DNA of 12,271 nt, taken from positions 1-12,271 of the forward strand of contig JAEWKY010000245.1 of the NCBI GenBank assembly GCA_023457615.1, written 5' to 3'. A model generated the notes under the pieces. That model did not search any database. It was not told the DNA's origin and worked only from the letters and a program-made list of their open reading frames with translations. Position numbers and translations under genes: made by a program. Position 1 is the first letter of the stretch, and the number at the start of each line of letters is the position of its first letter. Below, piece by piece: positions 7,600-12,271 of this stretch. Source of the stretch: Actinomycetes bacterium (lineage in GTDB: Bacteria; Actinomycetota; Actinomycetes; Actinomycetales; Microbacteriaceae).

Positions 7600-8115
7600 G
7601 TGGCGTCCGAGGACACGGGATTCAGCACCGAACTGCGGGGCTACAAGAAGGACGAGGTCGACGCGGTCGTCAGCGAGCTGCGCCGCGACCTCATGAAGGC
7701 CAACGCCGAGAAGAACGACCAGGCGAAGGAGATCAAGCGTCTCCAGGCGGTCGGCGAAGACCTCCAGGCGGAGCTCGACGAGGTCGGCAGCCCCACCTAC
7801 TCCGGTCTCGGCACCAAGCTCGAGAACACCCTGCGCGTCGCCGAGGAGCAGTCGACGCGGCTCATCAGCCAGGCCGACATCGACGCCGAGCGGATGCGTC
7901 AGGCGGTGCAGCAGGAGGTCGACGCGCTCCGCGGCGAGACGTCCGCGTACGCCGAGAACCTCGTCGCCCAGGCGCGTGCCGAGGCCGAGCGCACGATCCA
8001 GGACGCCCGCGACGACGCGGCCTCGATCGTGGCCGGCGCGAACGCCGAGGCCGAGACCGTCAAGCAGGACGCCCTCCGCGAGGCGGCCGCCACGCGCGGT
8101 GCCGCCGCGCCGTAG
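7600..8115 (+). CDS. DivIVA-domain coiled-coil protein, truncated at the 3' end
   Basis: The start is GTG at 7600, with GGGGAG at 7588-7593, six bases before it. Residues 8-30 (FSTELRGYKKDEVDAVVSEL) match the N-terminal DivIVA/Wag31 membrane-curvature domain. Long Ala/Glu/Arg/Gln-rich coiled coil follows (about 33-165). DivIVA-family proteins mark poles and septa and scaffold wall growth; this one is not recognisably the short canonical Wag31, so I give no symbol. The frame ends after 171 residues in RGAAAP at a TAG (8113-8115). That TAG lies inside sequence that on the other strand encodes NuoN, and it is the antisense of a nuoN tyrosine codon. The genuine gene therefore reaches only to about 8095-8105, and its real C-terminus is missing. 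All its Asp codons are GAC, so its own codon usage does not help assign it to either side. Confidence 0.8.
   Translation: MASEDTGFSTELRGYKKDEVDAVVSELRRDLMKANAEKNDQAKEIKRLQAVGEDLQAELDEVGSPTYSGLGTKLENTLRVAEEQSTRLISQADIDAERMRQAVQQEVDALRGETSAYAENLVAQARAEAERTIQDARDDAASIVAGANAEAETVKQDALREAAATRGAAAP
8095..8112. other. Junction joining two unrelated gene neighbourhoods
   Basis: Left of here the plus strand encodes the DivIVA-like coiled coil. Right of here the minus strand encodes NuoN. Both end abruptly in this GC-rich stretch (GCC/GCG runs), tail to tail, with no intergenic space and no remaining part of either gene. No insertion sequence, target duplication, att-like core or tRNA is present. A short GC-rich microhomology here could have led an assembler across. 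Confidence 0.8.
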
Positions 8116-9206
8116 GACAGCAGGTAGAAGAGCGTGCCGTGCAGGCCCTGCTCGTTGAGCGCGACGACGCCCGTGAGGATGAAGCCGGTGTGCGCGACGG
8201 CGGAGTACCCGAGCACGCGCTTGATGTCGGTCTGGACGAGCGCGACGACCGTGCCGACGACCATCGTCGCGATCGCGACGGTCCACAGCACCACCTGGAG
8301 GTCCCACTGCATGCCGGGCAGGCCGACGTAGACGAACCGCAGCAGCGCGCCGAACGCGGCGATCTTCGTGCACGCGGACATGAACGCGGTGATCGGCGTC
8401 GGGGCGCCCTGGTACACGTCCGGCGTCCACGCCTGGAACGGCACGGCGCCGACCTTGAAGAGCAGGCCCGCCATGACGAGCACCGCGCCGACGAGCAGCA
8501 GGCTCTCGGTGCCGGTGACCTGCTGCGTCGCGGCGGAGATCGCCGAGAGCTTGAGCGAGCCGGAGTACCCGTACAGCAGGGCGATGCCGAACAGCAGGAG
8601 CGCGGAGGCGAACGCGCCCAGCAGGAAGTACTTGAGCGACGCCTCCTGCGAGAGCAGCCGGCGGCGGCGCGCCATGCCGGTCATGAGGTACAGCGGCAGC
8701 GAGAGCACCTCGAGGGCGACGAACAGGACCAGCAGGTCGGCCGTCGCGGGGAACACGAGCATGCCGCCGACCGCGAAGAGCAGCAGCGGGTACAGCTCCG
8801 TCTGCTGCAGGCCCTTCGCGCGGGCGAGCGCCTCGTAGTCGGAGCCCGGGATCGCGGCGGCGGACGGCGCGAACGCGTCCTGCCCCGTGGAGGTGCGGTC
8901 GGCGATGACGAGCAGCGCGACGATCGACAGGACGAGGATCGTCGCCTGCACGACGAGCGTGACGCCGTCGACGGCCAGCGAGCCGCCGATGACGTCGCGG
9001 CCGCCGTCGTCCCGCACGGACGGCCACAGGAGCGCGACCGCGAGCAGGGCCCCGGCCAGTGCGGCGAACGCGAGCGCGACCTGCGTCGCGCGACGCACGC
9101 GCGCCGGCACGAACGCCTCCAGCAGCACGCCGACCACGGCGGCCACCAGGACGACGGCGACGGGGGCGATCGCCGCCCAGTCGACGTGGGGTGCGGTGAA
9201 GGTCAT
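8103..9206 (-). CDS. nuoN: NADH-quinone oxidoreductase subunit N, 3' end missing
   Basis: NuoN is one of three antiporter-like proton-pumping subunits in the membrane arm of respiratory complex I. The ATG at 9206 overlaps the nuoM stop as ATGA and has GGGAGG (9218-9213) six bases upstream. About 368 genuine residues are present, with many membrane helices. Key residues by motif are E166 (ALEVLSLPLYLMTGMARRR), K251 (LFKVGAVPFQAWTPDVYQGAP) and K281 (ACTKIAAFG). Family-like sequence stops after GTLFYLLSYGAA. Actinobacterial NuoN normally runs to roughly 500 residues, so the last helices, including the one carrying the distal lysine (K395 in E. coli), are absent. The frame stays open to a TGA at 7899-7901 but there reads only the antisense of the DivIVA-like gene. 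A relative with this tail would make a non-functional subunit; a contig artefact is more likely. Confidence 0.9.
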
Positions 9207-10732
9207 CGGTCGCCTCCCTGGGTGGTCGTCGGCACGTCCGCGACGCCCACCTGCTCGAGCGTGACGGCCGCGGGCGGCCGCACGAGGTCCAGCGCGGGCG
9301 CGGGCACGAAGCCGAGCACCAGCATGATCGCGACGAGCGGGGCGAGTGCCCAGCGCTCGTGGGCGCGCAGGTCGGCCATGCCCTCGAGCCCGGCCCGCAC
9401 CGGGCCGGTGAAGACCCGCTGGTAGGTCCACAGCACGTAGATCGCCGCGAGCACCACGCCGAGCGTGGCGACGACGGCGGCCGCCGGGTGGCGGGCGAAG
9501 GTGCCGACGATCACCAGGAACTCGCTGACGAAGGTCGACAAGCCCGGCAGGGACAGCGCCGAGAGCCCGATGACGAGGAACAGGCCCGCCAGCACCGGCA
9601 CGACCTTCTGCAGCCCGCCGAAGTCGGCGATCTGCTGCGAGCCGCGCCGCGCCACCAGGGAGCCCGCCACGAGGAACAGCGCCCCGGTCGAGAACCCGTG
9701 GTTCGCCATGTAGAACGACGAGCCTGCGACCGAGGTCGACGTGAAGGCGAAGATGCCGAGGACGATGAAGCCGAAGTGCGACACCGAGGTGTACGCCACC
9801 AGGCGCATGAGGTCCTTCTGGCCGATCGCCAGCAGCGCGCCGTACAGGATCGAGGCGAGCGCCAGGACGATGACCGCCGGGGCGAACCAGCGCGACGCGG
9901 CGGGGAACAGCGGCAGGCACAGCGTGAGCATCCCGAAGGTGCCGACCTTGTCGAGCACGCCGACGAGGAGCGTCGAGGTGCCCGCCGGAGCCTGCTCGGC
10001 CGCGTCCGGCAGCCACGTGTGCACGGGGAACATGGGCGCCTTGATCGCGAACGCGAGGAAGAACGCGAGGAACAGCCACTTCTCCGTGGTCGGGTCGAGC
10101 GGCAGGCCCGTGAGGTTGGCGGTGAGGAAACCCTCCGCGCCGCGCGGCCCCTGCAGGTACAGCGCGATCACGCCCACGAGCATGACCAGTCCGCCGGCGA
10201 GCGAGTAGATGAGGAACTTCACCGCGGCGTAGCGCCGCTTCGGGCCGCCGAAGCCGCCGATCATGAAGTAGACCGGGATGAGCATCGCCTCGAACAGGAC
10301 GTAGAAGAGGAACACGTCCCGCGCCGCGAAGACGGCGACGATGAAGGCGGTCAGCGCGAGCACCAGCGCGAGGTACTGCCGCAGTCGGTCGGTCGCGACC
10401 GTCTCGCTGCCCTGCTCCCGCCACGCCGCGAGCACGACGAGCGGCACGAGCAGCAGCGACATGCCGATGAGGAGCATGCCCACGCCGTCGACGCCGACCG
10501 CGTACGAGACGCCGAGCGCCGGGATCCAGTGGTGGAGCTCGGTGAGCTGGTGGGTGCTCGCCGCGCCGGTGTCGAACTGCGTCAGGGCCGCGACGAACAG
10601 CGCCAGCTCCGCGAGCGCGAAGCCGAGCGCGACGCCGCGTGCGCGGGTCCGCAGCGAGGCGGGCAGCACCCACAGCGCGACCGCGCCGACGAGCGGCAGC
10701 ACGATCAGGGTGGTCAGCCAGGGGAAGGACAT
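9203..10732 (-). CDS. nuoM: NADH-quinone oxidoreductase subunit M
   Basis: NuoM is the middle antiporter-like proton-pumping subunit of complex I. The protein is complete at 509 residues, the usual length, and strongly hydrophobic, with about 14 predicted helices. Motifs include E148 on helix 5 (LFEAMLIPVYFMIGGFGG), K231 (FAIKAPMFPVHTWLPDAAEQ), K262 (VLDKVGTFGM, an actinobacterial-type version), and E404 on the distal half-channel helix (LSTFVSEFLVIVGTF). All the expected proton-path residues are therefore present. It lies 15 bases after nuoL and overlaps nuoN by four bases, the standard operon order. The ATG at 10732 is supported by AAGGAG (10748-10743). Confidence 0.97.
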   Translation of the reverse strand: MSFPWLTTLIVLPLVGAVALWVLPASLRTRARGVALGFALAELALFVAALTQFDTGAASTHQLTELHHWIPALGVSYAVGVDGVGMLLIGMSLLLVPLVVLAAWREQGSETVATDRLRQYLALVLALTAFIVAVFAARDVFLFYVLFEAMLIPVYFMIGGFGGPKRRYAAVKFLIYSLAGGLVMLVGVIALYLQGPRGAEGFLTANLTGLPLDPTTEKWLFLAFFLAFAIKAPMFPVHTWLPDAAEQAPAGTSTLLVGVLDKVGTFGMLTLCLPLFPAASRWFAPAVIVLALASILYGALLAIGQKDLMRLVAYTSVSHFGFIVLGIFAFTSTSVAGSSFYMANHGFSTGALFLVAGSLVARRGSQQIADFGGLQKVVPVLAGLFLVIGLSALSLPGLSTFVSEFLVIVGTFARHPAAAVVATLGVVLAAIYVLWTYQRVFTGPVRAGLEGMADLRAHERWALAPLVAIMLVLGFVPAPALDLVRPPAAVTLEQVGVADVPTTTQGGDR

Positions 10733-10742
10733 CGGTCAGTGG

Positions 10743-10748
10743 CTCCTT
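10743..10748 (-). promoter_or_regulatory. Ribosome binding site for nuoM
   Basis: AAGGAG on the minus strand overlaps the nuoL TGA (10750-10748) and lies ten bases before the nuoM ATG at 10732, an arrangement that suits re-initiation within the operon. Confidence 0.75.
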
Positions 10749-12271
10749 CAGCTCTGGGTGACCAGGAGGACGACGAGGAGGACGACCAGCCCCGCGAGCA
10801 TGCCGCCGGCGTAGGACCGGACGTAGCCGGTCTGCAGCCGTCGCAGCAGCGCGCCGAGGCCGACCGTGGTCTTGCCCAGGCCGTGCGCCCCGCCGTCGAC
10901 GCCCGCGCCGTCGACGAAGACCAGGGAGCGGGTCAGGTGCTGGCCGGGCTCGACGAGCAGCGCGTCGTTGACCTGGTCCTGGTACAGGTCCACCCGCGCG
11001 GCGCGCGTGAGCGCGGTGCCGATCGGCGGCGCGACGGGCACGGTGGACACGGCGTACCGGCGCCAGGCGAGCACGCCGCCCGCGAGCACGAGCACGAGCG
11101 TCAGGGTGACGATCAGCCAGACCGGCATGACGGGCTCGCCGTGCTCGGCGTGCCCGGTGATCGGCTCCAGCCAGGTGGTGAACCAGCCGTTCAGCGAGAG
11201 CAGCGCGCCGAGGCCCACCGACCCGACCGCGAGCACGATCATCGGCCACGTCATGAGCGCCGGGGCCTCGTGCGGGTGCTGGTCGCTGCCGTCACGGCGC
11301 GACGACCAGCGTTTCTCGCCCTCGAACGTCATGAAGAACAGCCGCGACATGTAGAACGCGGTGATGCCCGCGCCGATGAGCGTGACGAGGCCGAAGACCC
11401 AGGCGCGCCACAGCTGGCCGTCGTGCGGCACGAACGCCGCCTCGATGATCTTGTCCTTGCTCCAGTAGCCGGCGAACGGCGGGATCCCGAGGATCGCGAG
11501 CCAGCCGGCCATGAACGTGAAGTAGGTGACCTTCATGTACCGGCCGAGCCCGCCGAACCGGCGCATGTCGACCTGGTCGTCCATGCCGTGCATGACCGAG
11601 CCGGCGCCGAGGAACATCCCCGCCTTGAAGAAGCCGTGCGTGACGAGGTGGAAGATCGCGAACGCGTAGCCGATCGGGCCGAGGCCGGCCGCGAGCACCA
11701 TGTACCCGATCTGCGACATGGTCGAGGCGGCCAGCGCCTTCTTGATGTCGTCCTTCGCGCAGCCGACGATCGCCCCGAACAGCAGGGTGACCGCGCCGAC
11801 GATCACGACCACCAGCTGGGCGGTGGGCGCGGCGTCGAACAGGACGTTCGAGCGGACGATGAGGTAGACGCCCGCGGTCACCATCGTCGCGGCGTGGATG
11901 AGGGCGGAGACCGGCGTCGGGCCGGCCATCGCGTCGCCCAGCCAGGACTGCAGCGGGAACTGCGCCGACTTGCCGCACGCGGCGAGCAGCAGCATGAGGC
12001 CGATCGCGGTCATGGTGCCCTCGGAGACCCCCGAGAGGTCCGCCGTCAGCACGGTCTGGAAGTCCACGCCGCCGAACGTCGCGAACATGAGCCCGAGGGC
12101 GACCAGCAGCCCGACGTCGCCGATGCGGTTGGCCACGAAGGCCTTCTTCGCGGCGACCGCGTAGGGCAGGTGGTGGTTCCAGAACCCGATGAGCAGGTAC
12201 GACGCCAGGCCGACGCCCTCCCACCCGACGAACAGCAGCAGGTAGCTGTTCGCGAGGACCAGCACGAGCAT
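10748..12271 (-). CDS. nuoL: NADH-quinone oxidoreductase subunit L, N-terminus cut by window
   Basis: NuoL is the outermost antiporter-like subunit of complex I and carries the long lateral helix. The 507 residues visible start inside the gene: the Met at the right edge is internal (MLVLVLANSYLLLFVGWEG), and about 125-135 N-terminal residues lie outside. In fragment numbering, E18 (FVGWEGVGLASYLLIGFW), D52 (NRIGDVG), K101 (CGKSAQFPLQSWLGDAMAGP), the HAATMVTAGVYL segment, H212 (THGFFKAGMF) and K272 (GYWSKDKII) match the family's proton-path residues. The C-terminal part has a charged linker (DLYQDQVNDALLVEPGQHL) and a final membrane helix (MLAGLVVLLVVLLVTQ). The gene ends at TGA 10750-10748. 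Upstream nuo genes would be expected to the right of the window. Confidence 0.96.
   Translation of the reverse strand: MLVLVLANSYLLLFVGWEGVGLASYLLIGFWNHHLPYAVAAKKAFVANRIGDVGLLVALGLMFATFGGVDFQTVLTADLSGVSEGTMTAIGLMLLLAACGKSAQFPLQSWLGDAMAGPTPVSALIHAATMVTAGVYLIVRSNVLFDAAPTAQLVVVIVGAVTLLFGAIVGCAKDDIKKALAASTMSQIGYMVLAAGLGPIGYAFAIFHLVTHGFFKAGMFLGAGSVMHGMDDQVDMRRFGGLGRYMKVTYFTFMAGWLAILGIPPFAGYWSKDKIIEAAFVPHDGQLWRAWVFGLVTLIGAGITAFYMSRLFFMTFEGEKRWSSRRDGSDQHPHEAPALMTWPMIVLAVGSVGLGALLSLNGWFTTWLEPITGHAEHGEPVMPVWLIVTLTLVLVLAGGVLAWRRYAVSTVPVAPPIGTALTRAARVDLYQDQVNDALLVEPGQHLTRSLVFVDGAGVDGGAHGLGKTTVGLGALLRRLQTGYVRSYAGGMLAGLVVLLVVLLVTQS

Noticed and set aside
7899..8102. C-terminal extension of NuoN to the TGA at 7899
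   Set aside because: The added residues are the antisense translation of the DivIVA-like coiled coil and do not resemble NuoN.
8095..8112. The junction as a mobile-element insertion or attachment site
   Set aside because: No transposase, terminal inverted repeats, target duplication, integrase or tRNA is present on either side.
7384..9027. Upstream extension of the membrane protein frame to 9027
   Set aside because: It is Arg-rich antisense or out-of-frame sequence over the DivIVA-like gene and nuoN; the GTG at 7383 with GGGAGG is a clear start.

Overview
This is high-GC actinobacterial DNA, most likely from the order Micrococcales. Codon third positions are almost all G or C, and two genes (the membrane protein and the DivIVA-like gene) start with GTG. 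The GlgE-GlgB pair belongs to the actinobacterial maltose-1-phosphate route to glycogen-like alpha-glucan. The NuoL/M/N proteins have actinobacterial-type signatures. No rRNA, tRNA, CRISPR array, transposase or attachment site was seen.

Layout. Positions 1-327 hold no gene I can support and include a GC-rich hairpin near the left edge. Then come glgE (328-2391, +) and glgB (2388-4574, +), which overlap by four bases and form an alpha-glucan operon: GlgE lengthens chains from maltose-1-phosphate and GlgB branches them. Facing them, with only five bases between the stop codons, is a minus-strand pair: an unrecognised three-segment membrane protein (7383-5533) followed by a cysteine-free thioredoxin-fold/TPR protein (5503-4580). 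From a shared 216-bp divergent region a DivIVA-domain coiled-coil gene (7600 onward, +) is transcribed the other way. The rest of the window, read on the minus strand, is the distal part of a complex I operon in standard order: nuoL (partial, runs off the right edge), nuoM and nuoN.

The main finding is an abrupt junction at about 8095-8112. The DivIVA-like gene loses its 3' end and nuoN loses its 3' end at the same point, tail to tail, and no continuation of either is visible. The DivIVA-like frame is closed by a TAG that is simply the antisense of a nuoN tyrosine codon. Codon usage also changes: by my reading the nuo block has no GAT or CAT codons, while glgE, glgB and the membrane protein gene have many. 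The simplest reading is a chimeric contig joining two genomes or two distant loci. A real inversion or deletion is the alternative, and it would break complex I. The gene neighbourhoods on the two sides should not be treated as linked until this is tested. I do not see a new biological system beyond this; the other genes are ordinary housekeeping or storage genes with a few oddities noted below.
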